The translations under genes were made by a program, and so were the position numbers. Under the pieces are notes generated by a model. The model ran no database searches. It saw only the letters and a list, made by a program, of their open reading frames with translations, and was not told the origin of the DNA. From contig NZ_PPRD01000033.1 in the NCBI RefSeq assembly GCF_002902575.1, forward strand, positions 1-64,000: a stretch of 64,000 nt of DNA. Direction: 5' to 3'. Below, one piece after another: positions 54,757 to 62,835 of the stretch. How positions within the stretch are numbered: the first letter of the stretch is position 1; each line of letters starts with the position of its first letter. This DNA comes from Staphylococcus croceilyticus. Its GTDB lineage: Bacteria > Bacillota > Bacilli > Staphylococcales > Staphylococcaceae.

Positions 54757-55665
54757 TTATACAAATAATGCTTGATATACATATAAAATAATAATACTTA
54801 TTACGATAGAAATATTGGTTACCATGCCTATGAGTGGTAGTGTCTTATATTTAAATTGAATAGAATACGGAATAATAGCTACCCCTACTGGTAATAACCA
54901 AGCAATAAGTAAAGTCGTTTTAATCATATCATCTGATACTGGTAAGAAATAATGTACCATCAAACCAACAAATAAACCTAAGCCATAATGTGCGGCTAAA
55001 TATTTGATTGCAATTGGTAAAAAATGGCGTTCAATTTTAAAGTTAAGCATCACGCCTAGTAGTATCATTGATAAAGGCATGTTAGCTTTTGAAATAATAG
55101 TAAAGAAATCAATAGCTACGTGTGGTAAATGAATGTTAGACATGTTTAATATAAACATGACGATATATGTCACTAATGGCACAGAGGTAATTAACTTTTT
55201 CCCTAAAAATTTAAAATTGAATTGGTCGGCCCCTTCACTAAAATAACTTCCTACAAAATACGTAACACCAAACATAATAATGGCACCGCCTATGTCCGCC
55301 ATACCGAAGTAAACCATGCCATTCTTCGGCCAAATTGTATTGACTAATGGATAGGCAAATAAACCAATATTTAATGAAGCTGTCATCATCCCTACTGAAC
55401 CCTTAATATGATTATCATGTTTCCTAAATAGCGTGATGACGATTAACTTGGCAAGGACACCATAAACAATCATCATAATGGGTAGAATTGAAAATGAAAA
55501 ATCTAAATCAGCACTATTTAGATTAACGATAACTAAAGAAGGTAATGTGACATTTAAAACGAGGGTAGAAAGTACTTGACTGTCTGCTGCTTTTAAGAAG
55601 TTAATCCTCTTCAAGAGATATCCTAATACAATTAATAAAATAATCATTACAAATTGCTCTGTCAC
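54757..55665 (-). CDS. AEC-family transporter (auxin efflux carrier type)
   Basis: A 302-residue membrane protein with ten hydrophobic segments in two halves. Bacterial AEC proteins of this size include malate and other organic acid carriers; the true substrate is not clear here. LNVTLPSLVIVNL near residue 38 and IAWLLPVGVAIIPYS near 255 are typical. It starts with GTG and has AGAAGG upstream. Stands alone. Confidence 0.78.
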   Translation of the reverse strand: MTEQFVMIILLIVLGYLLKRINFLKAADSQVLSTLVLNVTLPSLVIVNLNSADLDFSFSILPIMMIVYGVLAKLIVITLFRKHDNHIKGSVGMMTASLNIGLFAYPLVNTIWPKNGMVYFGMADIGGAIIMFGVTYFVGSYFSEGADQFNFKFLGKKLITSVPLVTYIVMFILNMSNIHLPHVAIDFFTIISKANMPLSMILLGVMLNFKIERHFLPIAIKYLAAHYGLGLFVGLMVHYFLPVSDDMIKTTLLIAWLLPVGVAIIPYSIQFKYKTLPLIGMVTNISIVISIIILYVYQALFV

Positions 55666-55750
55666 TTCAATGCCTTCTTTCTTATTTACTGTCTTATTAC
55701 AGTTAATAACTGTAACACAATTTACATAATTTTTAGAAGTGTCTTGTTCA

Positions 55751-55759
55751 TGCTATAAT
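55751..55759 (+). promoter_or_regulatory. Extended -10 promoter of the small coiled-coil gene
   Basis: TGCTATAAT at 55751-55759 is an extended -10 box. The -35 region is poor, as is usual for this type. It lies about 44 bases before the start codon. Confidence 0.55.
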
Positions 55760-55802
55760 TCAACTAAATTAGAAAGCCACATAAAAAGGAGTGCCATACA
55801 TC

Positions 55803-55970
55803 ATGGATTTAGAATCACAATTAGCTGAACTTAAATATGATTACACGCGTTTACAAAATGATTTAGAGAAACGTGAATCATTAAATCAAAATATAGACCC
55901 TTTATTGAAACAATTAGAAGATATTGAGCAAGAAATTGCTAACATTCGTTCAAAATTACGTCAGAAATAA
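55803..55970 (+). CDS. Small coiled-coil protein (SE1832-like family)
   Basis: A 55-residue protein, MDLESQLAELKYDYTRL at the start, rich in Glu, Gln, Leu and Lys with heptad spacing over nearly its whole length, so probably one coiled coil. AAAGGAG lies 11 bases before the ATG. I recall a conserved staphylococcal family of this kind named after SE1832; the function is unknown. Precedes a small membrane protein gene by 72 bases on the same strand and may share its transcript. Confidence 0.75.
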   Translation: MDLESQLAELKYDYTRLQNDLEKRESLNQNIDPLLKQLEDIEQEIANIRSKLRQK

Positions 55971-56042
55971 GAGACGGAAGCCTCTAGTCAGAAAGATATC
56001 AGAATGCTATGATATTAGTCATGATAGAAAGGATGTTATCAG

Positions 56043-56360
56043 GTGAAACTTTACCTACTTTTATTACCTATATTATATCTTATTGTTAGTTACATCACTA
56101 TTTTTAAAATGCACTCTGTATTCACGCGTATTTTAAGAATTGTTATGGGCATATTATTATTGTTTGTGGTAGCAATTACTACTTTAAAATTCCCTACAGA
56201 GAATTGGTGGGTCTTCGTTGTTCTAGCTCTTCTAGTAGGTAATGTTGAAGTTACTGCATTCAAAGCTTTAAAGAATGATCACAAAGGTGTTTCAATTCTA
56301 AATATTTTATCATTAATATTATTCGTGATATACATTATTTTAACTTTCGTGATGTATTAA
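56043..56360 (+). CDS. Small membrane protein, unknown function
   Basis: A 105-residue protein with four hydrophobic segments (about 3-21, 30-47, 58-75 and 85-104). It starts with GTG at 56043, with an AAAGGA site about ten bases upstream. No recognised domain. Lies between the coiled-coil gene and a terminator shared with the convergent RND gene. Confidence 0.7.
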   Translation: MKLYLLLLPILYLIVSYITIFKMHSVFTRILRIVMGILLLFVVAITTLKFPTENWWVFVVLALLVGNVEVTAFKALKNDHKGVSILNILSLILFVIYIILTFVMY

Positions 56361-56396
56361 CGACAAAACTACATTACAACTTTCAAATTTTTGAAA

Positions 56397-56449
56397 AATA
56401 GAGAGGGTGTGCTTCTGTTCTTGAAACAGAAGCCGCCCTCTCTATTTAT
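56397..56449. terminator. Bidirectional terminator
   Basis: Long two-part stem (AATAGAGAGGG and GCTTCTGTT arms) between convergent genes, with A and T runs at the two ends. Confidence 0.9.
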
Positions 56450-59400
56450 TTATCTACGTGTTAATTTATTTTTCAAAGTAAATAAAATTTCATAAATGAC
56501 TGGGACTACAATTAATGTGAGTAATGTAGATGATACTAAACCACCAATAACCGTAGCTGCCATACCTTTAGAAATAAGAATTGAACTATCTTGACCGAAT
56601 AGAAGTGGTAATAATGCACCGATTGTAGCAATCGCCGTCATTAAGATAGGTCTAATACGTGTGCCACCCGCTTCGAGTAACGCGTCTTTCATAGGCATGC
56701 CTTGTTGCTCATTAGTAATCACCCTATCAATCAACACGATGGCATTGGTTACTACGATACCAATCAACATTAATATACCAATTAAACTTGGTACAGAAAT
56801 CGTTTCACCTGTAATAAGTAATGCAAGCACAACACCGATGACTGTAAATGGTAATGAGAATAATATTGTAAATGGCGCTAAACCACCTTTGAATGTAATA
56901 ACTAATACTAAGTAAACAATCACGATAGCAACTAACATTGCAAAGGCTAATTGGCTTATAGCTTGATTAATATCATCAGTCGCACCACCAACATTAATCT
57001 TCACATTGTCTGGTTTATCGATTTTATTCACTTTTTGCATAACTTTACTTGATGTACCACCTACGTCAGAAGCAATGACCTTACCTGAAACGGTAGTTGA
57101 ATAATCGCCATCTTCTTGGTTAAGTTGGCTTGGCGTAGTTGTATGTTCAAGTTTAGCAATATCTTTTAGTTTTACTTTTTCACCAGTTGGCGATTGTAAT
57201 TCAATATTATTGATTTTATCGCGTGACCAGTCTGTCTGTTTATTTTGTTTTACTTTAACATCTACTTTATTACCGTTTTCTTTGACAGTAGTAATTGTTT
57301 TTTCAGGTAAGTTTTCATTTAAGTTTAATGCTAACTGCCCAGCTGAAATACCTTTATCTGTCGCTTTATTTTGATCAACCTTAATCTCATATTGATCGTA
57401 AGTTTGAGATAAATCTGATTTCACGTTTGCTATGCCATCAACAGATTTCATTTTATCTTCAACTTTAGCAACAGTACCTTTAATTGCCTCAGGTGAAGGA
57501 CCTTTAACGGTTACTTCTATTGAGTTATTACCAGCACCCGTGCCCATATCTAAATTTTTCCATTCTCCTGGGTCTTTCATTTGCGCTAAATGCGAAACGA
57601 CTTTGTCAGGTTCTTCATCAAAGTTAGGCGTATCTTTATCATATTTCACCATAACGGCCATACTATTTGTACTACCTGTTGGATCTGCTGGAGAAGGACC
57701 TCCTACTGAATATTGAACGGTTTTAACTTTTTTCTTACTCTGTAAGTATTGTTGCGCTTCTTTAGCATGATCAAGCACCGCTTCTTTCGTTTCGCCAGGT
57801 TTAGGCGTATACGTTACAGCTAAGAATTTATCTTCCCCTGCTGAAATGAAACTTGTACCTAATTTAGCACCACCGAGCACGACACTTCCAACTAATATTA
57901 CTAAACTGATAATAATAACAATCCATTTATGATTAAGTGACCAATTTAATACGCGTCGATAACCTCTACTAATCGCACCAAGACTTTTAGTTTCATTAGT
58001 ACTAACTTGACGTTGTTTTGTTTTAATTCCTTTTTTGAAAAATGTAGAAGCCAACGCCGGCACGACGGTAATAGAAACTAATAATGATGCTAATAAACTG
58101 AAAGCAATTGCTAACGCAAATGGTCTAAACATCTCACCTACTGAACCAGATACAAAGGCAAGTGGTAAGAATACAATGATTGTAACGATAGTTGAAGATA
58201 AAATAGGCTTAAACACTTCACGTGTCGCCCTAATCACTAAATGATCACCTTTTAATGATTCATCTGGATCAGATAATCGTCGATAAATATTTTCTACTAC
58301 TACGATGGAGTCGTCGATTACACGTCCAATTGCGATAGTTAACGCACCTAACGTTAAAATGTTTAACGATACGTTACTTAATTTCAAAGCAATTAATGCG
58401 ATTAAAATAGATAACGGAATTGAAACAATAGAAATCGCTGTTGTTTTAATATTTCTTAAGAATAATAGGATAACGATAATTGCAACGATTGTACCTAATG
58501 CTGCTTTTTCAACCATTGTATAAAGTGAATCTTGAATTGGTTTAGCAGTATCCATTGTTTTAGTCGCTGTAATATCACTATTATTTTTTACAAACTCATC
58601 AATCTTTTTCTGAGTTTCGCGAGCGACTTGAACTGTATTGGCATCTTGGGCTTTCATCACTTGAACGTTAACTGCATCTTTCCCATTTGTTTTAGAAATA
58701 GATGAGCGTTCATCTCCAACAGTAACTTTAGCAAGATCTTTTAAAGGCACACTCGGCATTTCACCACTAGCGCCCATTGTCATAGAACTATTTTGAGATT
58801 TTTGACTACTACTTGAAGTAGAAGCATCGTCTCCAGTACTACTCATACTTTTACTATCAGAATCACTATCTCCACTACTTGATTGACCTTGTCCTCCTAA
58901 AGTAAGTGGTATTTTTAAATCTTTTAGTGCATCAACAGATTTAAATTGGCCGTCAACGACTAACGATTTTTCATTATTACCAAATTGGAATAAACCAAGG
59001 GGTGTTTCTCGAGTAGCTGTTTTAATATAATTCTCAACATCATCGGCAGTTAATCCTGCTTCATCAAGTTTATCTTGTTTAAATTTTATCGTAACTTGAC
59101 GTGTTGTTTGACCATTTAATTGTGCATTTTGTACCCCGTCTACAGTTTGTAGTTTTGGAATTAATTGTTCATTAATTTCTTTCGTTGTCTTTTTCAAATC
59201 ATTTTTACTATTTGTAAATGAATAAGCGACAATCGGGAATGCATCCATTGAATTTCGCGTTAACTCTGGTTCACTAATACCATCTTTAAAGTCTATTTTA
59301 TCAATTTCTTTTTTCAAGACTTCTTCAGCTTTATCCATGTCAGTATTATTGTCATATTCTACACTTACAATCGAAGCATTTTGAATCGATTGTGTTTTAA

Positions 59401-59644
59401 CACTTTTAACGTAAGCCAAAGACCTTACTTGTTTATCTATCTTTGAACTTATTTCATCTTGTGTGGTTTGTGGTGTAGCTCCAGGCATGGTTGTTTGTAC
59501 AGATATTACTGGATTTTCAACATCAGGTAATAATTCAAGTTTTAATTTCGCACTTGAATAAACGCCACCTAAAATGACCAAGACTACCATTAAGAAGATA
59601 GCGAACTTATTACCCAATGAGAATTGAAGCATTTTCTTAATCAT
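56450..59644 (-). CDS. RND-family (AcrB/MMPL-like) membrane protein next to femX
   Basis: A 1064-residue RND protein with the canonical plan: one N-terminal membrane segment (13-30), a large outside loop, six segments, a second large loop and five final segments. LAFVSGSVGEMFRPFA and the GRVIDDSIVVVENIYR motif of the fourth segment are visible. Residues 250-295 are an unusual Ser/Asp/Gly-rich stretch inside the first loop. In S. aureus the counterpart SA2056 has been reported (as FemT, from memory) to interact with peptidoglycan synthesis enzymes. No membrane fusion partner gene is nearby. Proton-driven export is likely; the substrate is unknown. Confidence 0.82.
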   Translation of the reverse strand: MIKKMLQFSLGNKFAIFLMVVLVILGGVYSSAKLKLELLPDVENPVISVQTTMPGATPQTTQDEISSKIDKQVRSLAYVKSVKTQSIQNASIVSVEYDNNTDMDKAEEVLKKEIDKIDFKDGISEPELTRNSMDAFPIVAYSFTNSKNDLKKTTKEINEQLIPKLQTVDGVQNAQLNGQTTRQVTIKFKQDKLDEAGLTADDVENYIKTATRETPLGLFQFGNNEKSLVVDGQFKSVDALKDLKIPLTLGGQGQSSSGDSDSDSKSMSSTGDDASTSSSSQKSQNSSMTMGASGEMPSVPLKDLAKVTVGDERSSISKTNGKDAVNVQVMKAQDANTVQVARETQKKIDEFVKNNSDITATKTMDTAKPIQDSLYTMVEKAALGTIVAIIVILLFLRNIKTTAISIVSIPLSILIALIALKLSNVSLNILTLGALTIAIGRVIDDSIVVVENIYRRLSDPDESLKGDHLVIRATREVFKPILSSTIVTIIVFLPLAFVSGSVGEMFRPFALAIAFSLLASLLVSITVVPALASTFFKKGIKTKQRQVSTNETKSLGAISRGYRRVLNWSLNHKWIVIIISLVILVGSVVLGGAKLGTSFISAGEDKFLAVTYTPKPGETKEAVLDHAKEAQQYLQSKKKVKTVQYSVGGPSPADPTGSTNSMAVMVKYDKDTPNFDEEPDKVVSHLAQMKDPGEWKNLDMGTGAGNNSIEVTVKGPSPEAIKGTVAKVEDKMKSVDGIANVKSDLSQTYDQYEIKVDQNKATDKGISAGQLALNLNENLPEKTITTVKENGNKVDVKVKQNKQTDWSRDKINNIELQSPTGEKVKLKDIAKLEHTTTPSQLNQEDGDYSTTVSGKVIASDVGGTSSKVMQKVNKIDKPDNVKINVGGATDDINQAISQLAFAMLVAIVIVYLVLVITFKGGLAPFTILFSLPFTVIGVVLALLITGETISVPSLIGILMLIGIVVTNAIVLIDRVITNEQQGMPMKDALLEAGGTRIRPILMTAIATIGALLPLLFGQDSSILISKGMAATVIGGLVSSTLLTLIVVPVIYEILFTLKNKLTRR

Positions 59645-59704
59645 TACGTCACTTCCCTAAACATTTTAGTAACTCATTGCTGAATTTAAGTTTATCATCT
59701 AATC

Positions 59705-59747
59705 TAAAAAAATCTGAACGCTTCTGCCATTATAGAATCGTTCAGAT
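59705..59747 (-). terminator. Terminator between femX and the RND gene
   Basis: Arms of about 14 bases (ATCTGAACG core, 59712-59725 and 59734-59747, one mismatch). Seven A to the left give the minus-strand T-run. It would limit read-through from femX into the RND gene. Confidence 0.85.
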
Positions 59748-59771
59748 GTCATTACTTGAATACTGATGTCT

Positions 59772-61034
59772 TTATTTACGTTTTAATTTACGAGAAAGTT
59801 TAATTTTAGCTTTAGTTAATCTAGGTTTAACTTGTTCAATTAACTGATAAAGCGGTTGATTTAATACATAGTCAAACTCGCCAATTTTTTCACTTAAATA
59901 AGTACCCCATACTTTTTTAAATGCCCATAATCCATAGTGCTCGGAACCTTTAGGTGGATTATTATCCGTACCACCGAAATCATATGTTGTCGCACCATGT
60001 TCTCTTGCATAACGCATCATTTCGTATTGCATATGATGGTTTGGTAAAAAGTCGCGGTAATCGTTTGAAGATGCACCATATAAGTAATATGATTTTTTAC
60101 CTGCGAACATAAGTAAAGCACCTGATAAGTATACACCTTCTGGATGTTTTTGTTTCAAGCCTTCCATATCATTTTTTAATTCTGTTGTCTTAGATATTTT
60201 ATTCTCAACATCATTAAGTTTATTTGCGTTTTTCTTATCATTTGGTTTATTTTCTAATTTAGTTTGAAGTTTTTCTTTTTCAGCTTCTTGTTCTGCTAAA
60301 TCTTTATTAATTTGTTCTAACACTGGTTTAGGTTCTAATTTAACTAAGAATAACTCTGCGTCGCCATCTTCATGTAATGAATCATAAATATTTTCAAAGT
60401 AACTAATATCACGTGTCAAGAAGCCATCACGTTCACCAGTAATCTTCATTAAATTAGCAAATGTTTTTAAACCTTCACGATCTGAGTGTTCTACTTTAGT
60501 ACCACGTTTCAAAGCTAGACGTACTTTTGAACGGTTACGACGTTCATAACTTTTAAAGATTTCATCATCTGTTTTATCAATAGGCGTAATCATTGTCATA
60601 CGTGGTTGAATGTAATCTTTTGATAAGCCTTCTTTAAAGCCTTTATGTTTAAAGCCTAATGCTCTTAAATTTTTAAGTGCTTCCGTACCATGTTCCACTT
60701 CAACATCCGGATCGATTTTAATAGCATATGCTTTCTCAGCTTTAGCGACTTTTTTAGTTTCTTCTAAAAGTGTTTCAAGTGCAGCTTTGTTACTATAATC
60801 CGTTACAAATCCACGAGAGACATAGCATAATGTAAACGGTAATTTCGGTATTTTTTTAAATAATAATTGAGCTACACCTTTAATCTCACCATTTTCTCCA
60901 ACGGCAACGCGTTTTGAATACCATCCAGTTAAACGTTTTGTTTCTGCCCATTTCGTAAGTTGTAATAAATCGCCGTTAGGATGGTTTTTTACAAATGCGT
61001 CATGTTCTTGATTAGTGATATTCATCTTTTCCAT
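59772..61034 (-). CDS. femX: Lipid II:glycine glycyltransferase FemX (FmhB)
   Basis: A 420-residue FemABX-family aminoacyl-tRNA-dependent transferase that adds the first glycine of the interpeptide bridge to lipid II in the cytoplasm. It is essential in S. aureus. Two GNAT-like lobes are interrupted at about residues 235-300 by a charged coiled-coil arm, the part least like S. aureus. GDLLQLTKWAETK near residue 21, RRNRSKVRLALKRG near 170 and YDFGGTDNNP near 350 are conserved. AGGAG precedes the ATG. Confidence 0.95.
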   Translation of the reverse strand: MEKMNITNQEHDAFVKNHPNGDLLQLTKWAETKRLTGWYSKRVAVGENGEIKGVAQLLFKKIPKLPFTLCYVSRGFVTDYSNKAALETLLEETKKVAKAEKAYAIKIDPDVEVEHGTEALKNLRALGFKHKGFKEGLSKDYIQPRMTMITPIDKTDDEIFKSYERRNRSKVRLALKRGTKVEHSDREGLKTFANLMKITGERDGFLTRDISYFENIYDSLHEDGDAELFLVKLEPKPVLEQINKDLAEQEAEKEKLQTKLENKPNDKKNANKLNDVENKISKTTELKNDMEGLKQKHPEGVYLSGALLMFAGKKSYYLYGASSNDYRDFLPNHHMQYEMMRYAREHGATTYDFGGTDNNPPKGSEHYGLWAFKKVWGTYLSEKIGEFDYVLNQPLYQLIEQVKPRLTKAKIKLSRKLKRK

Positions 61035-61144
61035 GCTATAAAAAACTCCTTTATTTTCACATTAATTATCATTATACAGTCTACAATAGTGAGTGTCGAC
61101 AAACATACTATTGAAGTTTGAGATTATTTAAATTCTCTAAAATC

Positions 61145-61153
61145 TGCTATACT
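61145..61153 (+). promoter_or_regulatory. Extended -10 promoter
   Basis: TGCTATACT is an extended -10 box about 56 bases before the TTG start of the next small gene; no strong -35. Confidence 0.5.
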
Positions 61154-61208
61154 ATATAGACTTTAAAATTAAAATTTCTAATTTTTTATATAAAAGAGGT
61201 AATGAACA

Positions 61209-61460
61209 TTGAGAAATATACTATTATTTATTTTTATCATTGTTAATCTCATTGCTATTATAATCACGTTAAGCCAACCACTTTCAATTGCCTACTTTAG
61301 TTTAAGAGTCATGTTTGTTGGCTTAAGTTTAGTATTAACCGTGCTATTTCTATTACTTAGAACGACACGTGTTTCGACTATTTTAAGCATCCTGTCATTA
61401 ATATTAGTATTAGTGCATATCGCCTTAATCGCGCATAGCACTTATATTTATTTATATTAA
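61209..61460 (+). CDS. Small membrane protein, unknown function
   Basis: An 83-residue, highly hydrophobic protein with three likely membrane segments (3-22, 28-50 and 56-78). Start TTG 61209 has GAGGTAA about seven bases upstream; an ATG at 61202 opens a different, short frame and is not the start. Codes up to four bases before the convergent VOC gene stop. No recognised domain. Confidence 0.65.
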   Translation: MRNILLFIFIIVNLIAIIITLSQPLSIAYFSLRVMFVGLSLVLTVLFLLLRTTRVSTILSILSLILVLVHIALIAHSTYIYLY

Positions 61461-61463
61461 ATA

Positions 61464-62225
61464 TCACTCTACTGGTTCGAAGCGATATTTAGCACCTTTT
61501 ACAATAATAGAATAGGGTGCAGTCGCTTCTTTATCTTTAAAAACGATCGTTTGATAGCCAGACGTCGGGCCATCTTGAACACGATAAATAATATTATCAT
61601 CCGTAAGTTGTAAATCTGTATAGTCTTCACCTTCATCTATAATGCGCATCTTAAACCATTTTTGCCATTTTGATAATGTTTTAGAACGCTTAGAACTATG
61701 AATAATAATGCGATCGATTGTAAACTGTTTTTGATATAAATGCGCTAACTTTTCATTGCGTTCTTCCTCACTATCTTCCCACTCAATAAAAAATGGAGGC
61801 TTAACCATATAATCAGGATCAGCAATATAAAGTAATTTCCAAGCTGTTTTATCTCCTTTTTTATTTTCTCGATGCATTTCAATAGGGCCAATCGTCTCTA
61901 TATTATGTTCATGAAGTGTTTGTTGTAATGCTTTCATGTCTGAGGTTCTAAATGCCATTGTTTTAAAGCCTTGTTGAAAATGGTCATGTACAATCTTCGT
62001 AGCAAACGCCACCCGACCTTCTTCCGTTTTAGCTTCTTTTTTTAACTTTTCAACATCCTCTACATCTAACAATTCAATGTAATTTTCATTGATATAGGCT
62101 AAACGATTAAATGTGCCAAACTTATGATGTTTTCCTCCAGCACTTAATTTCAAAATATCGCCAGGATATTTAAAGTTGTTTAACTGATCGACATAATGAA
62201 TAATATGATCAAATCTCAATTCCAT
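61464..62225 (-). CDS. VOC-family (glyoxalase-like) protein
   Basis: A 253-residue protein of the glyoxalase-like domain family (Glyoxalase_3 type). His8 in RFDHIIHYV, Glu in NENYIELLDV near 56 and a later FFIEWED near 145 are spaced like metal ligands of vicinal-oxygen-chelate enzymes. The substrate is unknown. GGGG-type ribosome site precedes the ATG. Confidence 0.75.
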   Translation of the reverse strand: MELRFDHIIHYVDQLNNFKYPGDILKLSAGGKHHKFGTFNRLAYINENYIELLDVEDVEKLKKEAKTEEGRVAFATKIVHDHFQQGFKTMAFRTSDMKALQQTLHEHNIETIGPIEMHRENKKGDKTAWKLLYIADPDYMVKPPFFIEWEDSEEERNEKLAHLYQKQFTIDRIIIHSSKRSKTLSKWQKWFKMRIIDEGEDYTDLQLTDDNIIYRVQDGPTSGYQTIVFKDKEATAPYSIIVKGAKYRFEPVE

Positions 62226-62306
62226 CGGTCGTTCCCCTTTTATTAAATTTCAATTCAATTTTATTTTATCAAAATGTAGATAAGATTACTTCCATTTATC
62301 TTGCTA

Positions 62307-62371
62307 TTGCAAATTTCACAGTTTCGTCATATAATATTTTTTATCGTTCGTAAATAGTTAGCTTTGCTAAC
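62307..62371 (+). promoter_or_regulatory. marR-MFS promoter with downstream hairpin
   Basis: TTGCAA (62307-62312), 17 bases, TATAAT (62330-62335). Some 15 bases after the expected start site, GTTAGC-TTT-GCTAAC (62357-62371) forms a hairpin followed by a run of T, then the AAAAGGAG ribosome site. It can be read as an operator for the MarR protein or as an attenuator. Confidence 0.65.
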
Positions 62372-62394
62372 CTTTTTTTAAAAGGAGTTATTTT

Positions 62395-62835
62395 ATGCTT
62401 ACAAATGAATTCTTTAATAGTTTCATCGGGATTTATCGCCCTTATGTTAAACGTACGCAACCTATATTGGATGAATTTGATTTACATACTGGTCAGTGGT
62501 TAGTACTAAGAGATATAGCGAATAGTGCACCCACTACACTAGTTCAAATTTCTAAGCGTCGTTTTATTGAAAAGCCTACCACTCGAAAGATTATTAAAGC
62601 ATTATCTGAAAAAGAATTACTCACTATTACACCAGGTCAAGATAAGCGAGAGAAGATTTTGAATCTATCTGAAAAAGGCCAAAAGTTATTTGAAGATGTG
62701 AATGATCGAGTAACCCCTATTCAAAATCATTTGATTGAAAAATCAAATCTAACTATTGAAGATTTAGAACATGTTATTTCAACTATGTCTCAATTACACC
62801 AAATATTATCTGAGGAGGAAGAAGAGAAAGAATGA
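62395..62835 (+). CDS. MarR-family transcriptional regulator
   Basis: A 146-residue winged helix protein. The recognition region is near residues 50-70 (LVQISKRRFIEKPTTRKII) and the wing carries TPGQDKREKIL. It probably controls itself and the MFS gene that its last codons overlap by four bases (ATGA). Ligand unknown. Confidence 0.85.
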   Translation: MLTNEFFNSFIGIYRPYVKRTQPILDEFDLHTGQWLVLRDIANSAPTTLVQISKRRFIEKPTTRKIIKALSEKELLTITPGQDKREKILNLSEKGQKLFEDVNDRVTPIQNHLIEKSNLTIEDLEHVISTMSQLHQILSEEEEEKE

